Below are positions 51,263 to 63,214 of a stretch of DNA of 64,000 nt, piece by piece (the stretch's first letter is position 1; the number at the start of each line of letters is the position of its first letter). This stretch comes from Micropterus salmoides (lineage: Eukaryota; Chordata; Actinopteri; Centrarchiformes; Centrarchidae), in NCBI RefSeq assembly GCF_014851395.1, contig NW_024041150.1, positions 682,001 through 746,000 on the forward strand, given 5' to 3'. A program made the position numbers and the translations under genes. The notes under the pieces are model-generated. The model was given only the letters and a program-made list of their open reading frames with translations. It had not been told where the DNA came from and made no database searches.

Positions 51263-54200
51263 ATCGTGCTAAGCATTTTGGGGTGAAAGTATGAAAGGAA
51301 ACCACTTACGGTTTAACCTGAGACCTGACAACATAGAATTAAACCAAACAGTCTACACCGTGGATCCACTCCGAAAACACACAGAGCTGGAATGATCCTG
51401 GAAAAGGCATAAAACCAGCTACTGAATGAGAGTGATTCACTTCAATGTTGAAGAGAGTCTGACGGCGTCCTCCACAAACTGTAAACACATCTGTCCAGTA
51501 CAGTATTGGAAACGGTCACTGAATCATTCCATGTATCCACAACCATTGCCCTTGATTATAACCTTCCTTGGATTCCTATTGATAGTACAGATAGTTCAAA
51601 AACCATTTGATTAACCTTTGATACTTCTGCCCTCTAACACTCAGCTAAATGTATGCTTAAGTGTTTGCAAAACGGGTTTAACTTTCTGGAAGCTGCAAGT
51701 TAATTCAGTCTGCAGTGACTGTGAAGTCTGGGTGGTCCTGAAGGAGGCGAGGCTATCGCTACAGAAACAATGGTTGGTATTAATGTCTAACCATTACATA
51801 TTAGTAGAGGGTGGATGTCAGAGGCAATGTAGTAAAGTAGTCAAGTGCTTTGTGCGTGAGGGAGGGAGAGGGAGAGGTGCTGTAACGTCACACATTTACA
51901 TAACACTACTGTCAGCTGCAGCAAAGGGGACACGTATTTTAATGGTGTGTGCCGGACCCACAGGGAGACACAGTAGGAGGTTAGAGAATACACTACACAC
52001 ACACACACACACACAGTAAACGGCTAACAAATGAGCTGAGTGTGATGTAAATGGTTAGTCTTTTCATGGTCCTTTGTTTGTTCCTGTTGAACAGTCAGTG
52101 GCAGCTCACACTGCTCAGCCTTTTCACCCCAAACTATAACCTCCAGGATGTCAGAGAAGAAGCCACACAGGCTGCTTTCTGATGCATTACAATGCACAGG
52201 AACGTGTGTCTAAATGTGAATAGTCTTTTCTGCCAAATTAAATTCTGTGTTTGTTTACCTAGCCTGTTGTGACACATCAGGAAAGGACGCTTCCTGGTGT
52301 ATCACAACACACAGAGATGCTGATTTGAATGGAGGTGGACTGTTTGTTCCTCTTAGCCTCCATATTACCAAACACATACAGAAAAGGACAAAGCTGCATC
52401 TGAGGCTATGTTCTTGTGTAGCTTCACTCAGACTCCAGATTTTTTTGTTAACAACAAACTGTTGCTTCAAACTTTTAGCTCCTAGCCATGAGCATGACAA
52501 CAGCAAAGGTACAGATGTTTTTCTCTGTTAAACACATTCTTTTAGTTCATGACTGCATCAAATATTTTCTTTAACAAAGAATGGTGTATCAAAGTGAATG
52601 ACTGAATAATCATTTCAGTGCTGGATCATTCAATTACTGTCACTGAAACTACATCTTAGTTTTGCTCTTTCTTTCTGGGGATACTGTATCAGCCAAAACT
52701 CAGTCTTTACTTTTCCAAATGAGTTTCAAATAAATATATAAATTAGTACCATATGTAGATACCGAGATCAGGAAAGAGACAAATAGGTTTTTGAATGGCA
52801 AGGCATTGCATGTGGATGTTATCATAGCCACTTGTGCTCACAGGTAATGATGCCTCTCCCTTTACCTTTGTCTTTGTGTGTGTCAGAAAAGTACGACAGC
52901 GGCAGACAAAGTAGCCTTGTTCTACACGTATAAAACACTTCAAAAAGCGCCTGTACACTCACCACAAAGGGACTGGAGAGTGCAGGGAGGTGTGTGCCTG
53001 TATGTTTGTGGGTGTACGGCGCTGAAAAAAATAGTCAGAGATTTGAGTCACATTGAAAAGCAGAAGCCTGTCATTACCATGTCCTTGCAGGAGCCACTCC
53101 GTGTCTCTCTGTCACTCTTTCTTTTTACCGCTTCTATTTGTTTTTTCTGTAGATGCATCAAACCTGGTGTGTCCACTTATTTATCATCACAGGGCCAAAA
53201 AGTTCACCATTACTGTGATGCCATGATTTGTTCCCCCCTTACAAGACTCTTTCTACAGTGGTTACATCAGTCAGACTGATGTAAGATAAATGTACGTCAC
53301 CAAGATTAATATAACAAAAGTGGGTAAACTATGTTTCGCAAGGTGGCCCTAGGTTGCCTCTTATTTCATCTGTTTATCTGCCTCACTCTGTTCCCCTGTC
53401 TGTCGCTCACACACTAAAACCAACCGACACAAAGGTCTCAACAGTGGGCACGACCTGCAGTTGGTTTTGTAATTGTTGCTATTATAGAGCCTACAATCTG
53501 TCCACTTGCTGGATTGATTAAACCGGAGGAGAACTGCCCCCAGCTCTGGTTTTTAGACCGCAGTGCAAAAGCAAGAACAGCTTGAAGGATTTAAATTACT
53601 GCAAGTTGCAACACACAGTAAAATAGTTCAAAAAACAATCAACAGGTTTCCCAGGAAATCGTGAGGGATCTGTAAAAGATGGAGGGCTCAATTTCTGATA
53701 GTCTCCCAGAACTATACGCTGTCACAGTGAATCAAAGCTTCCTCCTCTTGCTCCAATATGTAATGTGGTCACTGGGGTAAAATATTATTTTATAGCATTT
53801 ATCTATCTTTAAGGGTGATGATATATTGTTCCATTTTCGGTTTTGAGGTTTGGCTTATTAAACCATAACCAAACATTATGCTGACTATGAACAAAAAATG
53901 ACTCGCCTATAGGAACCAGTGTTTGGTTGCCTTATCTTTGCTCTTATAGTGTGAGATTTAATTAACTTTGGATGCCTGTGTCAACAATTTATTGTGTGGA
54001 AAGCGGAGCCACACTGTCAAGTGAAGTTTCTACAGATGAGATCATCAGATAACAGTGGAAAACAGAACATTTCCAAGTTTGAGATTCTTGACCATTAATA
54101 TATTTTGTAGCTCACAACACCCGTAAAACAGAATGTGTTTGTAAAGCATCTCAAAGTCTCCTGATTTGGCCTCACTGTCACATTCTAACTGATCTAAATT

Positions 54201-54853
54201 AGCAAGACTGACACAAATAAATCAAAGCCTTAATGTCACCGTGCACCCTGAAAATGCCTGAACCAGTAGTACTGTGAACATACTTTAATCCACGGTTAGA
54301 TTGGTTTGACCTCTGGTCATGTCTCTAATCAACCTCCAAGACTTACCTCAATCGATTTCTGGAAGGGTTTCATTTCAAAAGGCTGTATTTCCACACAAGC
54401 CATCGGGGAACCTAGAGGCCACCAGTAACTCGCTAATAGCTTCACCACTGTCTCTTAAAGCCTGTGGCTTTACATGTCATTTAGACTGTAGCCAGCAAAT
54501 GTCACAACTGGCTAATGAAAGCACAAAAGAACCTTTGAGATTTGGTTTAATGGCACACTAAAAATAGGTGGTTTGCCTGATAATCTGCGAATGAGGGAAC
54601 AGGTGTTTGCCCTCCTAGTGTGTTTTGTCCTGGTTTTCATTTTCCTTAGCACGGCTTCTCCATGCTCATCTACAGCCCAGGACACACCCAGCATCTCTGC
54701 TCTCACTCCTCTCTTTATCTTTCCGTGGATCCCCTGAGGCTGTTTAGAGGGGATCTGTGACAGATTCTGCTGTGTGTGCATGTAGCTCTAGTAGTAATGA
54801 CAGGCAGATGGGGTTCTTCATCACCAGCCAAGTCTCTGCAAGCAAAGGAACCA

Positions 54854-54890
<37 letters not shown>

Positions 54891-55117
54891 TCCTCCGTCT
54901 TACATGACCTTCTGCAGTCACAGGTGTGTTGTCACTGCACTATAGCTCTGACTAAATTTCACTGTTTGAAATGTTGTTTTCCTACAGAAAGCAAAGCAAA
55001 TTTTTGCCTCACTTTATGAGAAAACACAATAATCATCCAGGGATCAAACTCGTGTAGAACCACAACCTGTGTTTATACACCCTTAATATGGTTTACTACA
55101 GTACAGCAGTATAAACC
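51263..55117. other. Gene-free probable intronic DNA
   Basis: Contains short CA (51994-52014) and CT (54857-54886) arrays. The two 133-codon frames (51618-52019 and 52878-53279) have no domain and no splice context; the first runs into the CA array. Confidence 0.45.
54857..54886. repeat. (CT)15 microsatellite
   Basis: Short uninterrupted CT array producing an Arg-Glu run on the minus strand. Confidence 0.9.
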
Positions 55118-55180
55118 CAAAATAAACATTTTAATATACAAAATAAACATTTTAATATACAAAATAAACAAATTAATATT
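55118..55180. repeat. Three-copy 21-bp tandem repeat
   Basis: The unit 'caaaataaacattttaatata' occurs twice exactly (55118-55138, 55139-55159), followed by a third, diverged copy. This is an AT-rich minisatellite. Confidence 0.92.
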
Positions 55181-55249
55181 AATAATAATTTGAAGTGATT
55201 TAATTGTAATAAACAGATCAAAAGGATGCTGAAACAACTATATCATGAT

Positions 55250-55835
55250 GCCGATATGTTAAAAGTCTGAATTAACGCTTTTTCAGGTCTGTCCGCAAGA
55301 TGACAAGATGACGCAAATTTCTGAATGGCTTTCCGATTGGTCAGGGCTTTTTTCATAGTAAAGTACAACCGATAATCAAATAACAAATACTTATTTTCAG
55401 ACTTTACCTTTCCTTGTTTACTTTTCTCCAAGGAGAAAATTGGTGGCGTGCTGCTGCAGACAGGTTGAGAAGCGAGAGTTAAGATAAATACACCTTTTTA
55501 ATCCCCAAAGTTGTTTTTTTTAAATTACTCTGAACCCCTACCGCCAGTAAGACAGCTTTTTTCCTCCACGCAGCACAGTCCACCCAATACAACACTCCAC
55601 AAAGCCCCACATTACGCATACATTTTTTGCTAAAGTAGGATATTTTCAGCTCACGTGAATATGTGAATACGCACATGTGCAGATATGCAAATGGTGTGTA
55701 TAATTTGTGTCACCCAATCTGTATGGCACAGCGCAAATTTGCGTCAGTTCGCATCTTTGCATTGGCATTGTATATACTTGCGCTATGCAAAAATTCCGCT
55801 TTGCTTTCTGTGTGAACCCACCATTTCTCATAATA
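55250..55835. mobile_element. Possible decayed DNA transposon
   Basis: Contains 'gatgacgcaaatttctgaatgg', 'ccgattggtcag', repeated 'gcgcaaatttgcgtcagttcgca'-type palindromic words and a 'gctttctgtgtgaacccac' end reminiscent of fish hAT-type repeats. Within it, 55478-55512 resembles the short repeat core at 43193. The ends were not paired and no target-site duplication was identified, so this is tentative. Confidence 0.3.
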
Positions 55836-56343
55836 GTAATGATCAATGAGATGAAGACTGCTCTCACTAAAAGTTATTCTGGGTAAGACTTTCCCTTTAA
55901 TGTAAAACTGAATTAATTAGTCCATATGTCAAATCCATATGGGAAGACATTAAAACCAATTACAGCCTCATTTGGGAGCATTTTGTATGTGTGCACATGC
56001 AAATCAAAGCTCACACCCTCTCTCATTATCCATCTCTCGAACACACACATTCAGAAAAGCAGCCATCAAATAGGTCAAATCCCATTGACCAAAACCATTC
56101 GAATATCCATTTATACATCCCGCCTTGAAGAGCAATGCACACTTTCTCACACAAACACACACACCCACATACATGCTGCAGGGCTGCCACAGCTCTAGTA
56201 TTTTTCTGAAGTGGCTTTTCAATTCCATGGCTGACGCTGGAGGGTATGTGTGTGTGTGGCTGAAGCTGTGATGGGTAGGGGGTGCTTGACAAAAATTGTG
56301 ACATAAACCATTTATAGTGCTTGCCCTAGTGTTTGAGTGTAGG

Positions 56344-56384
<41 letters not shown>

Positions 56385-58149
56385 TTGCTGTTGACATTAA
56401 ATACTCTGTCCAGGCTAGTTTGGCGCAGGACAATGATGAGAAAAAAAAAAAAAAGATGGAAAAAAAAGAAGAGGAAAGAGGAGAGGAGGGAAAATTGTGA
56501 TTCGTGACAGGAAGGACGAGTTTGGATGGGAAACCATTTCCTATATTTTGCTCTGACCAGTAAAAAGTGCATCTCCTACATGAATTATTTGCATTAAAAT
56601 GTATAATCAGTGTCTAATAAAAACAATTTCACTTTACAATCACATATCCTCAGCTGACACAAAAAAAGCTCAGTAATTTACACAAAAGGTGGCCCAACAC
56701 CTGCTGTGCCACCACCTGGGGACAGCTGCAGGTTTCCATTGATGTCACGGATGGTTAACAGACAGTTAAGCAGCCAGGCAGTAGAGAAAACAGAAAAGAG
56801 GATGTAGAGAGCTTAACAGGCAGCCAATTTAGAGGGAAAATATTTGACACTTGCAAGGTGTTTGGACCCGACTTGGAGCCTCGTGATGGTAAAACAGAGA
56901 AAGCATATACGCAGGGCAGAATAAAAGAGAAGGACACAAACAGATTCAAAATGGTTAAGACAACAGGCAGAAAAGTGAAGCAGAAGAAGAGGCAGAGGCA
57001 GTTCACGATTCTCCACCAGTAGTTGTTTTACCATTCCAGCAGCAGTTAAGAGTCTAATTGATCACGGCAACCCCTATTTTCTAACTGCAGTCTTTTCATT
57101 GATCCGGTTACTGCTGCTACTGTTCAGCTCTCTCCAAGTGATTGTCCAACTCATTACTGCCAAGAATAGGGCCGCTTCTCTCTGTGGCCTCAGAAACAAC
57201 TATAATGCAAAACCTCAGTCAACTCTTCAGGGATTGTTAGAACGAGTAAAACAGGTTGATCTAAAGACCTGTGGTCAATCTCTAAGGCTAATTTAACCAA
57301 AGCTAAACAGAATTCATAGTAAAGACTAGGAAATGAGCTCTATTAATAAATTGACAGAGGAAGGGAAGACATGTTTTTTTCTAACAGCCAACATATAGCA
57401 GTGAAAAATGAAGATATAAAAAAAAATTTGTTGATTTCTGAGGTAGTTTTTGTCCGCCATACCATAATGGAGAATAACCTTTTGCTTTTCTTATAGTATA
57501 CAAACGTACAATAGTGCTGTCACACACTCCACAGGCAGCAGCCTCATATGTTCAGCTACTTTACCTTGAAATCAATTTCATGTTAGGTTACAGTGTGTGA
57601 GTGTCCTCTAGCAGAGGTCACAACCTCTACCTGCTGACTGTGTCTCCTTTCCTAAATTAAAAGACTGCATCACATTACACACACACACACACAGCACATC
57701 ATATTACCTATATAAGGCAAAGCTATTGCAGCTTGTGCAAAGAAACTCAATAGGCTTTTAACATTCATTTAGCCTGGACAGCAGGGCTGACTTAGGCTAC
57801 ACCAACTAGATCTGATAGCTCATACTTTACATTACAACCTTCTGACAGCATAGTGCTGTAGAGGTGACAAAGAGAGAGTCCCGGAAAAGGATGGCTGTGG
57901 AAGGAGAAATGTCTAAATATATAACAGGTAAGTAAAAAACAAAGACAGACCTGAAGAGGATAGTTGTGTTGGGGGTGTAGATCAATTCAACATACAATCG
58001 CGCAGCCAATAAAAGTAACAGAGTGGTAGATTTGTTTCCAGGTTTACTGTATTGTAACACAGCAAACTGTCTTTTTTTAGGCCTCCATGTCGGCAGAGTG
58101 GGCAGGTTGGCTAGCTGAATATTTCTCACAGCCTCTGGCCTCTCTTAGC
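55836..58149. other. Gene-free probable intronic DNA
   Basis: Contains a GT array (56347-56382), a poly-A-rich purine stretch at 56439-56500, and a short CA array near 57679-57693. No gene, RNA or classifiable repeat was recognised. Confidence 0.45.
56347..56382. repeat. (GT)18 microsatellite
   Basis: Uninterrupted array of 36 bp. Confidence 0.94.
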
Positions 58150-58445
58150 GCATCCTCGCCTACAACAGGTCGAAATGATATCCTGTAATTGGTTTGGTTT
58201 TCATTTCCAGCATTGTATTTCTGGCTAACTTTAATTCAATAATTCTGCTTCTAATATGCTTATATTTGTCTTTGAGGAACTAGCGAGTCATGTTGGCTTC
58301 CACAGCAACTTCCAAGCTGGCACAGACATTATATGAAAAGATCTGGAGTCGCAATGAAAATACCGGCGTTTGCTTGCAGCGCTGTATTCGACAGCAGTTT
58401 GAGAACATGCCAAATTCAATTTAATTTGGAGTTTACTGCCTGCCT
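58150..58445. promoter_or_regulatory. Candidate conserved noncoding element
   Basis: About 300 bp of unique, compositionally even sequence without repeats. It includes 'gcaatgaaaataccggcg', 'gcagcgctgtattcgacagcag', 'caaattcaatttaatttgg' and 'tcctgtaattgg'. It stands out from the surrounding purine- and GT-rich DNA. Inference only. Confidence 0.4.
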
Positions 58446-58687
58446 CGGGTAAGAAGAAAGAGGGATGCAGTAGGGAAGCAATAATGGTGATGGAGACAGG
58501 GAGACAGGTAAAGGTATAGAGGAGATTGAGGGTAATCGAGGGAGATAAATGAATATCTATAAATGCCCCCCCAACTCAGCTGTGATGCAGGGAGGGGCTG
58601 AATTATAAAACAAACATCCTGTATTTAATGGCCCTCTCTAATTTCTACTCCAGCTCCAGATTAGGGCTGAACATAACTCAAAAAGGG

Positions 58688-58688
<1 letters not shown>

Positions 58689-58734
<46 letters not shown>
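58689..58734. repeat. (GT)23 microsatellite
   Basis: Uninterrupted array of about 46 bp. Confidence 0.95.
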
Positions 58735-58735
<1 letters not shown>

Positions 58736-59989
58736 CTTTGGATATCAGTTCCGATCTATATCAGCTTGTCTGCAAGTCGAAACTAGAGAATTAGACGGGA
58801 GGAGATTAAAGGGAGGGATGGCAGGGGCTGTTATAAACTCGAAATATTAAAAACTGCTTTGCATATATTCCATATGTGTGTGGGGGTGTATCTGTAAAAA
58901 GCATAACACAAGCTGAAAATGTTTAGAAGAGTGTGCTATCCTTTCAGCGTGATTAAGTGAAGTATGAAGGTTTCATATTAGACACAGAATGAGGTCATGA
59001 CACTTGGCATACATTCAGAGGTAACGTTATATATTAGAGGGCAACTTGTGACTATGTTTCACATTTCTCAAAATCTTATGATCACTGTAAGTATGGTTAC
59101 AACCTCATTTAAACTCATATTTCCTGCAGGAATGGGATTGAAATTGGCAGGCATCCAGTCACACTCCCACCTACTCTATAACCTCTAGGTCTCCTTTCAT
59201 GCTTATTACTATTTATAGACGTTTACAGAATGAAAATCTGTAGTACAGTATCATCCATTTCAGACAGATTCTCCTTGACATTAGGTTGATGGTCAGCTAA
59301 TATTTTGAGGGATGGCTAGCGGGAGGCATTTTTCGTTTCTCTGTGTGCTGCAATCTTTAAGAAACACCATGAAAATATACCTGTGGGCCTCTTCAGTGGC
59401 AAAATTAAACATCTTAATACCCTTAAAATGCTGTTCTTTCATCCTGGCCTTTAGATGAAAATACACCACCAAAACAAAGCTGCCGGCATGTTACAACTGA
59501 GGAGGGACTTTTTTTGTTGCATCAAAATGACAAAGGCTACAAAAGGTACAGATTCCTTCTTGCATTGATAAGAGTTAATACGGCTCACTGTTGCTCAGCT
59601 TAGCTTCCCATTACTAAGGCATATGGTGGGTATTTTTTGCTGATTTATCATTGCCACAGGCTTTCAGCGGATCTTAAAATAAACGGCTAAGACGCTGTGA
59701 GCCTAGAAAATCACCAGATGTACAGTAACTTTCATATCAAGGCACTTATTAAGTCTACATGTTTTTCATGGTCTCAGCTTAGAACAGAAATCCATACAGC
59801 ATTTTGCAGCCGCTCTCCTCATTCTTCCTCTCCTTTTCTCCCCTCTCCCCAGATGCCTTTTAGAGTTGTCATTGGAGAGTGACCTGTATTATCTATCTCT
59901 GACTCTCTCTCTCCAGCTCTGTCTCTTTCGCCGTCTGAATGGAGATTTAGATAAGAGAGCCTGAGCTGCAAGAGAGCAGTCGCTGAATA
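58735..59989. other. Gene-free probable intronic DNA
   Basis: Unique sequence with no recognised gene or repeat. A CT-rich patch lies at about 59815-59930. Confidence 0.45.
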
Positions 59990-60245
59990 CCAAGAGACAG
60001 ACCAAAAGAAAGAGTGCAGGCCAGAGAGAAGCAGTGAGTCACGGCCAGATTTACGGAGCCATTTGCACCTTGTTTCAGACTCCCCCTGCAGCTAGAGAGG
60101 TTCCTGTTATTTATCAGGTGCACTGGGCTCAAAGTGCAGTTTGACTGTCAGCTGCAGCTCATCTTGCTTGTCATGAGAGAGCTTTACCATTCTCCTTTAC
60201 ACATTTGCATGCAAGGGACGATCATGCAAATACCAGGAAGACATA
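59990..60245. promoter_or_regulatory. Candidate regulatory element with paired octamer motifs
   Basis: Unique stretch containing two POU octamer cores in opposite orientation, atttgcat (60203-60210) and atgcaaat (60224-60231), 13 nt apart. They are preceded by a paired 'gtcagctgcagctc' E-box-like word near 60148 and 'ttatttatcaggtgcac'. The arrangement suits an enhancer. Not tested. Confidence 0.4.
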
Positions 60246-60585
60246 AGAAAAGTGTGGTTGTGCTTTCAGCTGGATTCGCTAAGGTTAATGCTATGTGGTG
60301 GTCAGTTCCTTGTGTAAAAAGAGTAGGCATAAACAGCTGTGTGGGAAAAGTACATTTAGTAAATCTGTATCATATACTGTATAAATCTAAATCATGACAA
60401 ATCATTAGTTCAAAAACAGAAAATGGGTGGTTTCATTATAGAAAAAGGAACAGGGAGTTAATAAATAGAAGTTACAACTCTGCAGCCTGCGTGACCCTGT
60501 TTGTGTGTGCATGTACGTAACAATGTCCTAATCTTTTTTTGTGTTTTTTGTTTGTGTGTGTTGGAGAGCTGCCTGATGCATATGA

Positions 60586-60586
<1 letters not shown>

Positions 60587-60624
<38 letters not shown>
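60587..60624. repeat. (AC)19 microsatellite
   Basis: Uninterrupted CA array of 38 bp. Confidence 0.94.
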
Positions 60625-60626
<2 letters not shown>

Positions 60627-60679
60627 TCCACCATTTAAAATGTCCCCAAGGTGATCGATGAGGTGGTGATGGAAATGTC

Positions 60680-60950
60680 ATCTGGTGCTAATACATTTAT
60701 CATCGCTCATCCAGCCTCATGAATTTCATCTTTTGGTTTTCAATCATTTTTGCTCTTTTACCACGAAACCATTTGAATGCGGTGATTCATAGTTCTGCCA
60801 GCAGTTTTCTCCGAGGAGGCAGACCCACCGTGCAGGCATCCAGCACTCTGACTGGACTCATTAATTAGTGGGCCGGACAATGATAGCCTGTGTTTACATG
60901 AACCCATGTGACGGGGTGGTAAATAAAGAGCTGGGAGAGCCGGAGATCTC
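60680..60950. promoter_or_regulatory. Candidate conserved noncoding element
   Basis: Unique 270-bp stretch directly after the AC array. It has 'actcattaattagtgggcc', 'ggacaatgatagcctg' (SOX-like acaat), 'catgtgacggggtggtaaataaag' and 'ccatttgaatgcggtgattcat'. It has no low-complexity signature. Confidence 0.4.
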
Positions 60951-63073
60951 CAATCAACCTACTATTTAAATTTACATTCTAACACTGCATGATTTCTTTT
61001 GGGGATGTTTTAAGTTCACAGTCAGAGTCAAAGATAGCCTCATCACATTTTAATTTAGCTTTAACTGTATAGTATTTGTTACTTGCAGCAATCTGTTTGT
61101 CCAAAAACTAAAAATAACCCTATTTTTTACTGGTGGAGTCATACACTATAAAAGACATGGTGGAGCTGTAATGTGTTATTGATCCCTACAACTTTTTCCC
61201 CTTTGTTTTCTTGCCCCTTCGCCAAAGAGGTGAGAACACTGGGTCAGCAAGAGAACAGCGTCTTGCAGAGAACAGTTTCCCAATATTTGGGTCACAACAC
61301 CACAGAGGGTCACCTGATATCCATATGGCGCAGGTGATTATTTAACTGATGTGCAGGATAATTCTGTGATCATAAACAGGATCAAGGGGCTAGGAAAGGT
61401 TTAGTGACTCAGTGTCTTGCTCCTGGGTAGTGGAGCACAAAAGGATGCTTACTTACTTACTTGCAGCACATAAAAATGGAAATCAAAAATAACATTTCTA
61501 GGTTAATCTTCCAGAGTTCATGATGAGATGTTTGGGAAATGGTCTCTTCATCTACACGTGATGAGGTGTCAGCAGCAGCTACATGCTGATCTGATTGTAG
61601 GGTTTTTATTTTGGGTTGGTTGTTTTTTTTATGCTCTAACTTCAAAGAGTAAAATCACACTGCCAAGCTTGCGTCAAGATTCAGTTGTGAGAGATCATTA
61701 TATATTCATGTGTATTAGTGTGTGTGTGAACTGCAGGCTGAACTGCTATATGAGTAAGAGAGCGTGTCATACAATAACAAACTATCTAAATGAAAATCAT
61801 TGACAAGTGAGGCAAGTCATAACTGAGTGTGCACGTACATACATAAGCGAGCCAGCCATGCAGAACTGAATATGTAAAAAGGAATATTTATTTTCTCTCC
61901 CATCTTCCTCTCCTCCTCTTTATCCATCATCTATCTCTTTCCTCAAACTTTGTCCCTCCTCCCCACCCTGTCAGTTAAATGACTGCTGCTCGTTTCTCTC
62001 TGTCTCTCTAAGTCAACATGTCAACTAGAATATATGTCTTCCCTCAGTCACGTTGCTGGGAAGACACACCGTCATTATCTTGTTTGTGTAAGCACTCACT
62101 GCATGTGTGTGGGCATCTCTGTTACACATGAAGATGTATACTTGTTGGCCTGCATTTAGGTTAGTATGAAAATGTGTCGACATACTTTATGTATGAGTTT
62201 GTGTGTATCTCTGTGTATGTGTGTGTCTGTGGGAGTCTAAGCCAGCATACAGTATGTGTGAGTGTGTGAATTTCTGTTTAGAAGGATATGTAGTAAATCA
62301 GCTGCCTCCCAGCTTCAGATGTCACAGTTTTATTTTATTTTTTTTCTCTGCCCCCCCCCCCATGTCTCTCCATCACCTATGGCACAGAGAATACCAATTA
62401 CTGTAAAGGTGACACAGGATGCAGTGATGATGCTCTGAGCAGTAAAAGAAAGAAGCCTTCAGAAACAATCTTGCCTTATGAAAATCTGCCAGATTTATAT
62501 CTCCCACTCCAAGGGTAGCATATGTGTTATTTGCCAAGCTTTGCACTGCATCATCAAAATTCGTTTTCTTTGAATCCTGAAATAAGGAAGTTTTTAGTTT
62601 CCTTATTTTATTTGCACAGTGATAAACAGGGGAAGGAGAAATTACTGATACTGTCCAGTGTGAAGAAACGATGAATACACAAGATGCAAATGACTAGTTT
62701 GTGCAAATAAGAACCTCAGAGGCTAATAAAGGCTTCTCATCTTAAAGCAACAAAGAAGCCCGTGGCGGTGGGAATGCTGAGGGTGAAGTCTTAAGAGTTT
62801 TAAATTACTTCACTGATTTTTTTAAACATGGTTTTGTAAATGATCAACACTGCCATCTCTAAGGACAGAACCAAAATAGGCTACATTTACAATTTCAAAA
62901 GCAATAGTCATCATCTATAGTATGTTGCTTTTAAATAGTTCCCTGTGTAGATGTGATTACAAAGTCTAGACAGAAAGATCAGATCACGCTGCGTCATGCT
63001 GGCCTTGTAGAGCTAGCTGTTAGCTGAGCTTGAGTAGCCACACTGGTAAAGCAGCACATTTAGACAGCTAGGG
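60951..63073. other. Gene-free probable intronic DNA
   Basis: No exon recognised. Contains weak GT tracts near 62195-62230 and 62255-62270 and a C run near 62350-62360. A unique stretch at about 62430-62600 could be another conserved element but has fewer distinctive words. Confidence 0.4.
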
Positions 63074-63083
63074 ATTAGTTTGC

Positions 63084-63204
63084 CTGCGATGGACTGGCGA
63101 CCTGTCCAGGGTGTACCCCGCCTTTCGCTCAATGTAAGCTGGGATAGGCTCCCGCCCCCCGTGACCCTGTACGCAGGATAAGCGGTTGACGATGAATGGA
63201 TGGA
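63084..63204 (+). mobile_element. 5'-truncated SINE/LINE tail with target-site duplication
   Basis: The 121-bp sequence runs from 'ctgcgatggactggcgacctgtccaggg' through 'agctgggataggctcccgcc' and 'gaccctgtacgcaggataagcgg' to a short 'gatgaatggatgga' tail. It is the same family as the 3' half of the SINE at 19798-20075, in opposite orientation, and lacks the tRNA-like head. A perfect 10-bp duplication, attagtttgc, flanks it at 63074-63083 and 63205-63214. The 5' truncation indicates target-primed reverse transcription. Confidence 0.85.
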
Positions 63205-63214
63205 ATTAGTTTGC

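Noticed and set aside
57099..57296. 65-codon frame faintly resembling a reverse-transcriptase tail
   Set aside because: Similarity is limited to a few residues by eye with no catalytic motif. Not enough to call a LINE.
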